Positions 1 through 7,660 of a stretch of DNA of 10,997 bases are shown piece after piece; the stretch's first letter is position 1; every line of letters begins with the position of its first letter. The stretch is taken from contig JABAAS010000032.1 of the NCBI GenBank assembly GCA_014238625.1, positions 1 through 10,997 on the forward strand, read 5' to 3'. The stretch comes from Alphaproteobacteria bacterium (GTDB lineage: Bacteria; Pseudomonadota; Alphaproteobacteria; JABAAW01). The notes under the pieces are model-generated. The model saw nothing but the letters and a program-made list of their open reading frames with translations. It was not told the origin of the DNA and did no database searches. The position numbers and the translations under genes were made by a program.

Positions 1-27
1 ACAAAAGCAAAAGCAGAAATAGGCTAA
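1..27 (+). CDS. possible 3' end of an upstream gene (partial)
   Basis: Read from base 1, frame 1 gives TKAKAEIG followed by two stops in a row (TAA 25-27, TAG 28-30). In alphaproteobacteria addB is often preceded by a sugar-phosphate nucleotidyltransferase gene whose product ends with a stretch like DVGTPERLAxAxA, and this short tail would fit such an end. Eight residues cannot identify a protein. A second possibility is frame 3, which stays open to a TAA at 51-53 and would overlap the addB start. The assignment is inference from gene order. Confidence 0.3.
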   Translation, partial: TKAKAEIG

Positions 28-33
28 TAGAAC

Positions 34-3000
34 TTGAGCACCGAAGATACTAACCATACCTCGCAACCTATAAGAGGCAAGCTAAGCACTCTTGACCTAG
101 CTTATCCTTTCATCGAGGGACTCGCGCAAGGGTTGTTGGCTCAAGACGAATTCGTGAAAACGCCAGCAGCATTGGCTGGCACGCGAATCTTCCTTCCTAC
201 TCGCAGAGCCTGCCAAGCATTGCGTAAGGCGTTATTGCGTATAAGCCCAAATAAAGCCGTGTTCTTACCTCAAATGACGCCTCTTGGGGATGTCCTCGGT
301 GATTTCCTCGGTGATTTATTGGAGCAACAAGCAGAAGGCGACGATGATCAATCTTTGCTGTTAGCACTACAGCGGAGGTTGCTGCTACTAGAGTTAGTCG
401 AGCAATGGCAGAGGGTCAAGCCGCAAAAAAAACAACAAAAAATCGAAGAAAGTAACACAGAAAAAAATACCAGCGCGCATACCGCCGTTGCCCTCACTAA
501 CGCTCTAACAGCTCTGCGAGACGATCTAATACTCGAGGAAATTGACGCGCACAACGCGCTACAAGCAGCCGCATTAGTGCCAGCATCCTGCGCTAAACAT
601 TGGCACGAATCTGTCAAATTCTTGAGAATTATAACTAGCTCTTGGCCGCAATTACTCAAAGAACAAGGCTTGCTAGAGCTATCCGCCGAGCGTGTTAAAA
701 ATATAAATAAAGTAGCCGAAAAAATTAAATCTCTAAATAAAAGTGACAACATAGAATGCTCTCAAATAACGAACTCTAATATAATCATCGCCGGCTCAAC
801 AGGTAGCGTAAAAGCAACCGCAAGGCTCATGCGGGTCGTGCTCGGATTGCCTAAGGGACAAATCATACTGCCAGGGTGCCCGCTCGCGCTCGTGCAAGAC
901 GAAGAGTTATTTAAACTCGCAAGCTCTAAACTAACACATCCCTTTCACGCTTTCGCTAGGTTGTTCAATGCTTGGGATATACCTCTAGCAACGCTCGCAT
1001 CCTTATTGCGTCCATATCCAGTAGGCGAAGCCGTAAAGGAAAACTCAACCTATCGCTTGCGTAAAAAACTCTTAATCGAAGCTATGGCTGAACGCCCGAA
1101 CATAGAAAAATGTCTCGACAGCTCGCAAAAAAAAGCCAATCTAAACATCAGCCAAGCTACAAACTTGCGCATAGTAACAAGCATCGATAGGCAGGAAGAG
1201 GCCGATATAATAGCTCTATTACTGCGAGAAACCCTCGATGAAAAAAATAAACGCGCAGCACTCATAACTCGAGACAGACAGCTCGCAAAGCATGTGCGGG
1301 CAAGGTTGTTGGGGCAGTGGGACTTGCTCATCGAAGACACCGCAACGCGTAACCTATCCTCTAGCACTGCCGCGCGATTGTTCTTGCTATTGCTACAAGC
1401 CGTAACGCCAGAACATCTAAACTTGCAAAAACTTGCAGAAAAATCTGCCAGTCAAAGCAACAAATCACCGCAACAATTACCGCCACAGCAATTGCCACCG
1501 CAACAATTACAGCCACAGCAATTGCAGCCACAGCAATTGCCTTTGGACATATTTGCTCTGAAAGGCGCAATCGCTTTGCTAGGAATCGAGACCTCCAACG
1601 CCTGGAACATATTCGAGACTTTTATACTGCGCAAAACAACTCGGGACGAGCCATGCAGAACTCAACGCGCCGCGCAAGACCTGCTCGAATTGCAACGACT
1701 GAGCAACGAAGCCACCTCCCTGCTCAAGCCAAAGCAAATGTTGCTAATCAAAAATCTACTCGCCTCTATGGTAACCTTCGCAAATGTGGTCGCAAGCTCT
1801 GACAAGCGTAGCACGCTACTCGAAGCACATCGAAAAGCAAGCGAAGAAGTCGCAGACCTATGTTGCGACAAAGAAAGTCTGCCAGATGAACAACAAAAGC
1901 TCGAGCAACAAAAACTCGAGCAAAATTTGCAACAAGACTCCGCTCTATACAGCCTCGAGGGTGGGCAAGCTCTCGCAAGGCTCTATACTACAATCGCGCA
2001 AAATTGGCAGAAAAGTCATAGCCAGAGTGCCGCTAACGCATCTATCTCCCCACAAGCATACCGCCAAACTATCGAAGCACTCGTCGCAGCAGAAGCAATG
2101 CCAGGTAGATACGCATCGCATCCGCGCCTAGCCATACTAGGACCACTAGAAGCACGCCTGCTACCCTTCGAGCGCGTGATACTCGGTTCTATGGTCGAGG
2201 GGGGCTGGCCAGCAGAAAGCGAAAGTAGCCCCTTCCTGCCAAATGCCGTGCGCGAGAAAATCGGATTGAAAAATAACGATTACCGAATTGGCTTGAGCGC
2301 ACTAGATTTTATAAACTTTGCTTGCTCGCCTCAAGAAGTCTACATCACTCACGCAGAAAAGTTAAACGGACGACCGCAAAGTGCTTCTCGCTTCGTGCAA
2401 AGATTAAAAACTCTCGCCGATAAGCATAACGGATTTCGCGACCAAGAATGTGAAAGTAAACTACGCTCATGGCTCGTAGCACTCGAGATGGCTCAAAATA
2501 AATCAGACGCTAAATCTCTCTCCCTATCATCAAAAAAACGCATACCCGCACCATGCGTCGAGAGTATAAATCGTCCTAAAACCATAAATCTAACTAACCT
2601 CATTGACCTCGTCGATGATCCATACACCATATACGCACGACAAATACTCAAGCTAAAACCATTAGAACCATTGCAACAAGACGCAGAGCAAGCACTATAC
2701 GGTAGCTTCATTCATAAGTGCTTCGAGACAATCGTAAAAGACTTCTCAAACAACCAACAAAAATCGCTCGATAGGTTACAAGTCGTAGCGGAGAAATCGC
2801 TCGCTCTCTATGCTCCTTCTCCATTCCTAGCAGCCTTCTGGCGCGAACCCCTGCAGCGCAGCGCAAGGTTGCTACTACGACGACTCTACGACCTAAAGCC
2901 TCAAAAAATTTGGAGCGAGCTCAAAGGCGAATATAATGTAAAGCTCGAAAATGGGCAGAGCATCAAAATCAAAGCCAGAGCCGACCTCATAATACAGAGA

Positions 3001-3483
3001 GAAGAAATCGCAGGAGGGGGACTAGTTATAATCGATCACAAAACAGGTACTATCCCTCTCAAAAAAAATCTAATCGCTTTAGAACAACCACAGCTATTGC
3101 TCGGCGCTTGGATGCTACAAAAAGGCGCCTTCGGCAATGTCTCCGAGTTCAAGAGCGCTCGCGCCGAAGCACCGCACGCTAGCTACTGGAGGTTTTCCGG
3201 TAAGCAAGACGAAAATAAAACTCTAGAGATTAACGAAGGATTACTCGCCCTCAAAAAAGATCAAAACGCTATCTACGAATCTATACAAGAGCTCTACGAC
3301 GAATGCTATCAACACTACTTTGCTTTGCTAAAACATTTCAGTAACTCAAACACTCCCTACGACGCAAGAGAGCTTAACAGCGACAGAGCTCGTTTCGATG
3401 CCTATGCGCATCTCGCTCGCAGGCGCGCCTGGGCGCAAGGAATAGACAACGAGGAGAGCAATATGGCAGGGCTAGAAGAATGA
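34..3483 (+). CDS. addB: AddB, double-strand break repair helicase-nuclease subunit
   Basis: AddB partners AddA in the cytoplasmic nuclease-helicase that degrades broken DNA ends to a 3' tail for RecA. The 1149-residue protein has the alphaproteobacterial form. A degenerate helicase-like N-terminus has IFLPTRRA where a P-loop would be, so ATP binding is not expected there. The middle contains LGSMVEGGWPAES and RIGLSALDF, both family blocks. A C-terminal PD-(D/E)XK nuclease shows GSFIH (890-894), RAD (D984), DHKTG (D1001, K1003) and EQPQLLLGAW (from 1017), so the nuclease looks active. The CxxC cluster that binds Fe-S in Bacillus AddB is absent, as expected for this lineage. The tail FDAYAHLARRRAW is typical. 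Start: TTG at 34, because stops lie at 25-30 and conserved sequence begins soon after; there is only a weak AGG at 21-23. It overlaps addA by four bases. Low-complexity stretches lie near residues 129-147, 479-503 and 619-635. Confidence 0.95.
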   Translation: MSTEDTNHTSQPIRGKLSTLDLAYPFIEGLAQGLLAQDEFVKTPAALAGTRIFLPTRRACQALRKALLRISPNKAVFLPQMTPLGDVLGDFLGDLLEQQAEGDDDQSLLLALQRRLLLLELVEQWQRVKPQKKQQKIEESNTEKNTSAHTAVALTNALTALRDDLILEEIDAHNALQAAALVPASCAKHWHESVKFLRIITSSWPQLLKEQGLLELSAERVKNINKVAEKIKSLNKSDNIECSQITNSNIIIAGSTGSVKATARLMRVVLGLPKGQIILPGCPLALVQDEELFKLASSKLTHPFHAFARLFNAWDIPLATLASLLRPYPVGEAVKENSTYRLRKKLLIEAMAERPNIEKCLDSSQKKANLNISQATNLRIVTSIDRQEEADIIALLLRETLDEKNKRAALITRDRQLAKHVRARLLGQWDLLIEDTATRNLSSSTAARLFLLLLQAVTPEHLNLQKLAEKSASQSNKSPQQLPPQQLPPQQLQPQQLQPQQLPLDIFALKGAIALLGIETSNAWNIFETFILRKTTRDEPCRTQRAAQDLLELQRLSNEATSLLKPKQMLLIKNLLASMVTFANVVASSDKRSTLLEAHRKASEEVADLCCDKESLPDEQQKLEQQKLEQNLQQDSALYSLEGGQALARLYTTIAQNWQKSHSQSAANASISPQAYRQTIEALVAAEAMPGRYASHPRLAILGPLEARLLPFERVILGSMVEGGWPAESESSPFLPNAVREKIGLKNNDYRIGLSALDFINFACSPQEVYITHAEKLNGRPQSASRFVQRLKTLADKHNGFRDQECESKLRSWLVALEMAQNKSDAKSLSLSSKKRIPAPCVESINRPKTINLTNLIDLVDDPYTIYARQILKLKPLEPLQQDAEQALYGSFIHKCFETIVKDFSNNQQKSLDRLQVVAEKSLALYAPSPFLAAFWREPLQRSARLLLRRLYDLKPQKIWSELKGEYNVKLENGQSIKIKARADLIIQREEIAGGGLVIIDHKTGTIPLKKNLIALEQPQLLLGAWMLQKGAFGNVSEFKSARAEAPHASYWRFSGKQDENKTLEINEGLLALKKDQNAIYESIQELYDECYQHYFALLKHFSNSNTPYDARELNSDRARFDAYAHLARRRAWAQGIDNEESNMAGLEE
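289..312 (+). repeat. 12-bp tandem repeat in addB (GDVLGDFLGDLL)
   Basis: Two 12-base units (289-300 and 301-312) differ at one base, and a degraded third begins at 313. They encode DVLG, DFLG and DLLE directly after the conserved PLGD block of AddB. The period is a multiple of three, so the frame is kept. Seen directly. Confidence 0.8.
1468..1542 (+). repeat. five 15-bp tandem repeats encoding PQQL(P/Q) in addB
   Basis: Five contiguous 15-base units run from 1468, 1483, 1498, 1513 and 1528. They encode PQQLP, PQQLP, PQQLQ, PQQLQ and PQQLP (residues 479-503). Units 1 and 3 use CAACAATTA, while 2, 4 and 5 use CAGCAATTG, so part of the array has a 30-base super-period. The array sits in a hydrophilic stretch (SASQSNKS before it) between helicase-like segments and probably forms a flexible linker. 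Read directly; the linker role is inferred. Confidence 0.95.
1891..1920 (+). repeat. 15-bp tandem duplication in addB (QQKLE x2)
   Basis: Two 15-base units, 1891-1905 and 1906-1920, differ at one base (AAG versus AAA for Lys) and encode QQKLEQQKLE. A weaker continuation, QNLQQ, follows. The duplication is in frame and lies in a Gln/Glu-rich, probably helical or disordered stretch of AddB. Confidence 0.85.
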
Positions 3484-6400
3484 CAGAGAAAACTCTAACC
3501 CCAAACAATACTTCCACTACTTCCCATGCCTCCCATGCATCCCATGCAGCGAATAATAGGGATAACCTAAGCACCGAACTACCTCTGCCAAACGAAGAGC
3601 AAAAGCCAGCATTGAAAGAAACGCAAAGCAGCTTCTGGGTAACCGCATCCGCAGGCAGCGGTAAAACCATGCTACTAACTCAAAGGTTCTTGGCTCTGCT
3701 GCTATCAGGCGCAGCGCCTGAAAGAATACTATGCCTAACATATACTCGCGCAGCAGCAGCAGAAATGTCAGTGCGAATTTTACAGGCTCTACACGAATGT
3801 AGCGAAGAGACTAAAGCGCGAGAAATATACAAAGCCTTCTTCGACAAGCAGCCCAACAACGAAGAAATACTACGAGCTACAGCTCTCTATACAAACAGTC
3901 TCGATTGTCGGGGCGGGTTGCGCATAATGACATTTCACGCGTTCTGCCAATCCGTATTAGGTCAATTTCCTCTGGAAAGTGGGGTCTCGCCCAAATTTCG
4001 GCTCGCTCAACAAGGGCGGCGCGAGCAGCTGAAAAGCGAACGCCCATTCGAAGCTCCAGAAAGCACAGAGCCACTAACTCAAGAAAAGCTAAACCATATC
4101 AACGCAACCATGAAAAACGATAGGTGTCTAGAGCTCGCTGCCGATGTCGCACAGCATTATCGTTCTGCTAAAAAAATAACTCTTATGCGAGCGCAATTAG
4201 CTAAATTCTTCCAAGTGTCTGGACAAACCTTCCAGCCATGCAAAAAAGAAACTCTGCTAGAAAAATCCGCTATAAAAATTGACCAGCTCGAAAGTATAAA
4301 AGAGCTCTTACTCGCCTTGCCAGAGCTAAGCTCGCAGGATGCAAAGCGTTTGCAAAAAATTCAAAACTTCCTGCAATCTCACCAGCAAGCAGAAAAAGAA
4401 GATTTGGCTGAACTCTACCTAGATGTGTTCCTCAACAGCAATCGAACGCTTGGCGCAAGAGGATTGTTTACAAAAGCAACTACAGAAAAACTCGGCGAGG
4501 ATAATGCAAACCTCTTGCAACTTGAAGCTGCTCGTCTAGCCGAAGCATATAGCCATTATTATCGCGAGCAGATAGCCTATCTAAACTTGGCTCTTTACGA
4601 CCTTGCGCAAATGCGCACGCAGGCTCTCGAAGAAAATAAAAAACGCAAAGCGCAGCTCGATTTTGACGACCTCATCGATAAAACAGAAGAGCTCTTTTCG
4701 TCAGAACTAACGCCGTGGGTGCTCTATAAGCTCGACGGTAGCTTCGATCATGTGCTCATCGACGAAGCGCAAGACACAAATAGCGCCCAGTGGAATATCG
4801 TTGAAAAATTAACCGAAGAAATATTCTCAAACCAAGCTCTTACACCACAAGAAAAACGCATTCCGCGATCGCTCTTCGTCGTCGGGGATGAAAAGCAGTC
4901 GATATATAGCTTCCAAGGCGCAAATCTAGAGCGCTTTATCGAAGCTCGGGAAAAATTTCGTGCTCGCGCAACATTCGCGCAACTGCCCTTCCACGAAAAA
5001 ACTCTCTCATATTCTTATCGTAGCCTCGCGCCAGTGCTAAAAGCCGTAGACCAAACCTTCGCTCACAGTAATATGCTAGAAGCATTGCAAGCTACAGATC
5101 AGCGCAGTCCAGACTTCGTAGCTCAAAAAAAGCCCTTGCTACATCGAGCCCATAGGCAACAGCAAGGAGGAAAAGTATCTCTACATTGTCTAGACTTGGA
5201 AAATACAACTCTACAAAAAAACGAGCAGAAAAACGAGCAGCTAGGCGTCTCCGCAAATAATACAGAGGCAAAAAAAAATCTTTGGGCAGAGCGAATTACA
5301 GACTTTGTACAAGAAAATATACTCGGAGCGCAAACTCCAAAACAATCCGACACAGCAAGCAGCACGCGAGTGCAACCGGGCGACGTCATGATCTTGCTGC
5401 GAAAGCGCGAACATATGCAGAGCCTGATTAACCTATTCACCGAAAAAGGTTTGCCTTGCGAAGAAATCGATAAATTCAAACTCGTAGATACAATCGAGGC
5501 GGAAGACATGCTCGCATGGATACGCTACTTAGTACAGCCAGAAGACGAGCTTAATCTCGCAAGCCTGCTAAAATCTCCGTTCCTAAATGTCTCGGAAGAG
5601 TTATTGCAGGAACTCTGCCTTGCTCGCTTAGCCGAAAAAAATAACCTGCGCGCACAACTGCGACTAAGCCAGAACTCGCAATTGCGCAAATGTAGCCAAT
5701 GGCTCGATAAATCGCAAGCTCTCGCTCGCAAGCTCTCGCCCCTCGAGACGCTTAGGTTGCTACTCGATAGTCCATGCCCCACCGCAAACTCTGGAAACGC
5801 CGCACTAATACAAGCTCATTCCAGCGCCGCGCGAGACCCCATTGTAAATCTATGCGAAGCCGCACTCGAGTTCGAAAAAAATAACAGCGGCATATCCCTA
5901 GCGCAATTCCTGCAACATATCGAAAGCCTCGATATCGAAATAACTCGCGAAAGTCTAGCTCGTCCGAAAAATAAACTGCGCCTGATGACTATTCACGGCG
6001 CAAAAGGGCTCGAAGCTCCTATCGTCGTACTACCTCTTATGAAAGCAAAAAGTCAAAACAAAGAAAATCTAAAGCTGAAAATAAGCGAAGAGAACGATAG
6101 TCTCTCTATATACTTACCAAAAAAAGCTGTCGAAGTTTTGGAAAATACAAAATTAGGTAAAGTCCTGAAAGAGCAAAGGCAGAAGCAAATCGACGACGCA
6201 GAAAAAGAAGAAAAACGTCTGCTATATGTCGCAATGACGCGCGCTCGCGATCAACTCGTCGTGCTCGCTCCGCAACTAGAGCTCACAGAAAAAGGCAAGC
6301 CTAAAGCAGAAAATCCTTGGAGCGAAATAATTAGAAATACAGCAAAAAGTCAAAATTGGCTCGTAAAAGAAGAAAAAAACGATCAACATTATACCCTCGT

Positions 6401-7283
6401 AGCCACAGCAGAGGAAGCCACAGTAGCGCAAGGAAGTGCAGCGGAAGCCACAGTAGCGCAAGGCACAGTAGCGGAAGTCAGTAGCGAGCATACGCAATCC
6501 TCAACTGATAACTCCCTAGGTAAAACCGATAGCCTCGCAGAAAAAGTGAGTCCTCTCTCTCCCCCTCTCTCTCAACCTCCGCTGCCATCTTTCCTATTCT
6601 CAACAGCTCCAGCAGAGCAACCGCCCGCACAAACGCGCGCCGCATCAAAGCTCGTCCCCCATAGTGCCAGATCGTCAGATGAACTATCAGATGAACAGCC
6701 AGAAGAACAATCCTCCGCCAAGCTAACTCCGCGCAAACGAGGGCTGCTAATACACCAGCTAGTGCAGAAACTCGCGCAAGCCGAAGATAACTCCGCGCAA
6801 AAATCGCTAGCGCGTGCCTGGCTCGCACAAGCTCTAAAGTCATTCAAGCAAACAGAACTCGAGCGCAAGAATGCCCTAGAAGAATGGAGCGAAAAAGCCG
6901 AACGCCTAATCGATAACTCTCATTTCTTCAGCAAACCCCTAACAACGCGCTTCGAGACAGAAATATTAGGAAACTATAATGGCTTGGAAATCATCGGTAG
7001 AATCGACTATTTGCAAGAAAATAATAACTCTATACTCTTCGGAGACCTGAAAACTGACCTGTCCATATCGCAAACTCTGCCGCAAGCATACGCATCGCAA
7101 ATGGGAGCATACCTCGCCCTGTTGCAAAAAATCTATCCACACAAAAACATAACAGCGTATATACTATGGTTCGAAAATGCTGAAATACAAAAGCTGGGCG
7201 CAAAAGAACTACCCAAACCCATATCCACGCTTGACGAAAGACAAACTATAAGCAACCATGCGAAAGGACAAATACTAAGCTAA
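3480..7283 (+). CDS. addA: AddA, double-strand break repair helicase-nuclease subunit
   Basis: AddA is the ATP-driven UvrD/RecB-type helicase and second nuclease of AddAB. At 1267 residues it carries all superfamily 1 motifs: I, ASAGSGKT (K62, T63); Ia, LTYTRAAAAEM; II, DEAQDT (D428, E429); III, VVGDEKQSIYSFQGA (468-481); IV, a YRS block; V, MTIHGAKGLEAP (836-847); VI, EKRLLYVAMTRAR (911-923). The C-terminal PD-(D/E)XK nuclease has GLLIH (H1092), GRID (D1176) and GDLKTD (D1189, K1191), with YASQMGAYLALL after it, so the nuclease looks competent. A Pro/Ser/Ala/Glu-rich linker of about 110 residues (roughly 978-1085) joins the two halves. The ATG overlaps the addB stop (ATGA, 3480-3483), which points to translational coupling. 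The N-terminus before about residue 45 is poorly conserved and contains SHASHASHA. Confidence 0.97.
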   Translation: MTEKTLTPNNTSTTSHASHASHAANNRDNLSTELPLPNEEQKPALKETQSSFWVTASAGSGKTMLLTQRFLALLLSGAAPERILCLTYTRAAAAEMSVRILQALHECSEETKAREIYKAFFDKQPNNEEILRATALYTNSLDCRGGLRIMTFHAFCQSVLGQFPLESGVSPKFRLAQQGRREQLKSERPFEAPESTEPLTQEKLNHINATMKNDRCLELAADVAQHYRSAKKITLMRAQLAKFFQVSGQTFQPCKKETLLEKSAIKIDQLESIKELLLALPELSSQDAKRLQKIQNFLQSHQQAEKEDLAELYLDVFLNSNRTLGARGLFTKATTEKLGEDNANLLQLEAARLAEAYSHYYREQIAYLNLALYDLAQMRTQALEENKKRKAQLDFDDLIDKTEELFSSELTPWVLYKLDGSFDHVLIDEAQDTNSAQWNIVEKLTEEIFSNQALTPQEKRIPRSLFVVGDEKQSIYSFQGANLERFIEAREKFRARATFAQLPFHEKTLSYSYRSLAPVLKAVDQTFAHSNMLEALQATDQRSPDFVAQKKPLLHRAHRQQQGGKVSLHCLDLENTTLQKNEQKNEQLGVSANNTEAKKNLWAERITDFVQENILGAQTPKQSDTASSTRVQPGDVMILLRKREHMQSLINLFTEKGLPCEEIDKFKLVDTIEAEDMLAWIRYLVQPEDELNLASLLKSPFLNVSEELLQELCLARLAEKNNLRAQLRLSQNSQLRKCSQWLDKSQALARKLSPLETLRLLLDSPCPTANSGNAALIQAHSSAARDPIVNLCEAALEFEKNNSGISLAQFLQHIESLDIEITRESLARPKNKLRLMTIHGAKGLEAPIVVLPLMKAKSQNKENLKLKISEENDSLSIYLPKKAVEVLENTKLGKVLKEQRQKQIDDAEKEEKRLLYVAMTRARDQLVVLAPQLELTEKGKPKAENPWSEIIRNTAKSQNWLVKEEKNDQHYTLVATAEEATVAQGSAAEATVAQGTVAEVSSEHTQSSTDNSLGKTDSLAEKVSPLSPPLSQPPLPSFLFSTAPAEQPPAQTRAASKLVPHSARSSDELSDEQPEEQSSAKLTPRKRGLLIHQLVQKLAQAEDNSAQKSLARAWLAQALKSFKQTELERKNALEEWSEKAERLIDNSHFFSKPLTTRFETEILGNYNGLEIIGRIDYLQENNNSILFGDLKTDLSISQTLPQAYASQMGAYLALLQKIYPHKNITAYILWFENAEIQKLGAKELPKPISTLDERQTISNHAKGQILS
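3522..3548 (+). repeat. three 9-bp tandem repeats at the addA N-terminus
   Basis: TCCCATGC(C/A) occurs three times in a row (3522, 3531, 3540) and encodes SHASHASHA, residues 15-23 of AddA. It lies in the unconserved N-terminal extension before the helicase core. Copy number changes here would keep the frame. Confidence 0.9.
5217..5240 (+). repeat. 12-bp perfect tandem duplication in addA (KNEQ x2)
   Basis: Two identical 12-base units (5217-5228, 5229-5240) encode KNEQKNEQ within a hydrophilic insertion between helicase motifs IV and V of AddA. An A9 run follows about 30 bases downstream, at 5270-5278. Confidence 0.9.
6417..6476 (+). repeat. 30-bp tandem repeat in the addA linker
   Basis: Two 30-base units (6417-6446, 6447-6476) encode ATVAQGSAAE and ATVAQGTVAE. 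They share an identical 21-base core (6413-6433 and 6443-6463). A decayed shorter copy precedes the array (GCCACAGCA at 6402-6410), and CACAGTAGCG recurs at 6464. The array opens the linker between the helicase and nuclease domains of AddA. Confidence 0.9.
6675..6698 (+). repeat. 12-bp duplication in the addA linker (SDEL SDEQ)
   Basis: TCAGATGAAC occurs at 6675-6684 and again at 6687-6696, giving SDELSDEQ, followed by PEEQ. It is the second short duplication in the same linker of AddA, 30-40 residues before the nuclease domain begins. Confidence 0.75.
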
Positions 7284-7288
7284 AGGAG
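7283..7288 (+). promoter_or_regulatory. Shine-Dalgarno site of trxA
   Basis: AAGGAG overlaps the last base of the addA stop codon and ends six bases before the trxA ATG at 7295. It is the best ribosome binding site in the window and fixes the trxA start. Reinitiation straight after AddA would be possible. Confidence 0.85.
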
Positions 7289-7294
7289 CAGGCT

Positions 7295-7615
7295 ATGAGC
7301 GTTATACATGTGTCGGACAAAAACTTCGCTAAACAAGTGCTGGAATCAGATAAGCCAGTGCTAGTCGACTTCTGGGCCGAATGGTGCGCACCCTGTAAGG
7401 CAATCGCACCAATGCTAGAAGAAATCGCCGAAGAGCGAGGCGATGAGCTCGTCATCGCTAAAATGAATATCGACGAAAATCCAAATACTCCACAAGAATA
7501 TAAAATTCGCGGGATCCCAACTCTGCTCCTATTCAAAGGCGGAAAACGAATCGCAATCAGCGTCGGAGCGCAAGCTCGAGATACACTAGATGCTTGGTTG
7601 CAAGAGAATCTATAA
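7295..7615 (+). CDS. trxA: thioredoxin
   Basis: Small cytoplasmic dithiol-disulfide oxidoreductase, reduced by thioredoxin reductase, which supplies electrons to ribonucleotide reductase and other targets. At 106 residues it has the normal length and no signal peptide. The active site WCAPCK places the cysteines at 31 and 34; Ala replaces the usual Gly of CGPC, a variant found in natural thioredoxins. The buried Asp (D25 in VDFWAEWC) and the cis-proline (P75 in GIPTLLLFKGG) are present. It follows addA by 11 bases with a strong ribosome binding site and ends in TAA plus an adjacent TAG. The addAB-trxA order is a known alphaproteobacterial arrangement; a functional link to break repair is not established. 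Confidence 0.97.
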   Translation: MSVIHVSDKNFAKQVLESDKPVLVDFWAEWCAPCKAIAPMLEEIAEERGDELVIAKMNIDENPNTPQEYKIRGIPTLLLFKGGKRIAISVGAQARDTLDAWLQENL

Positions 7616-7660
7616 TAGCGAATCTCTAGTAGTAAAACTCTAGTCTAGTGCTCGCGAGAG
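7616..7660. other. convergent junction between trxA and ychF
   Basis: This 45-base gap separates the ends of oppositely oriented genes. It contains CTCTAGT-type direct repeats (7624 and 7638 onward). A short hairpin follows: GCTC, loop GCGA, GAGC, at 7650-7661, reaching into the ychF stop codon. The GCGA loop is of the stable GNRA kind on the + strand, but the stem is only four pairs and neither strand has a T-tract. No convincing intrinsic terminator is visible for either operon. Confidence 0.4.

Noticed and set aside
348..752. 134-codon minus-strand open frame opposite addB with a hydrophobic, Ser/Cys-rich product
   Set aside because: Fully overlaps the conserved addB frame and shows no family motif; stop codons are merely scarce on that strand.
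1361..1570. Minus-strand open frame with an alternating Ala-Val-Ile stretch that looks like a membrane segment
   Set aside because: The pattern is the antisense reading of the 15-base PQQL repeat in addB; it has no independent support or ribosome site.
1452..1634. Minus-strand open frame with Cys-Cys-Gly-rich repeats resembling a metal-binding peptide
   Set aside because: Another frame of the same repeat array, wholly inside addB, with no promoter or ribosome binding site.
1300..5760. Recurring AGG-TTG (Arg-Leu) codon pair in addB and addA
   Set aside because: It recurs several times, but AGG also occurs before other codons, so it looks like ordinary codon-pair bias rather than a signal.
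6478..6843. 121-codon minus-strand open frame opposite the addA linker
   Set aside because: Product is an Arg/Leu/Ala-rich composition expected from antisense of a low-complexity linker; no recognisable motif.
7382..7399. WCAPCK in thioredoxin as a novel active site
   Set aside because: CAPC occurs in known thioredoxins; all other key residues are standard.
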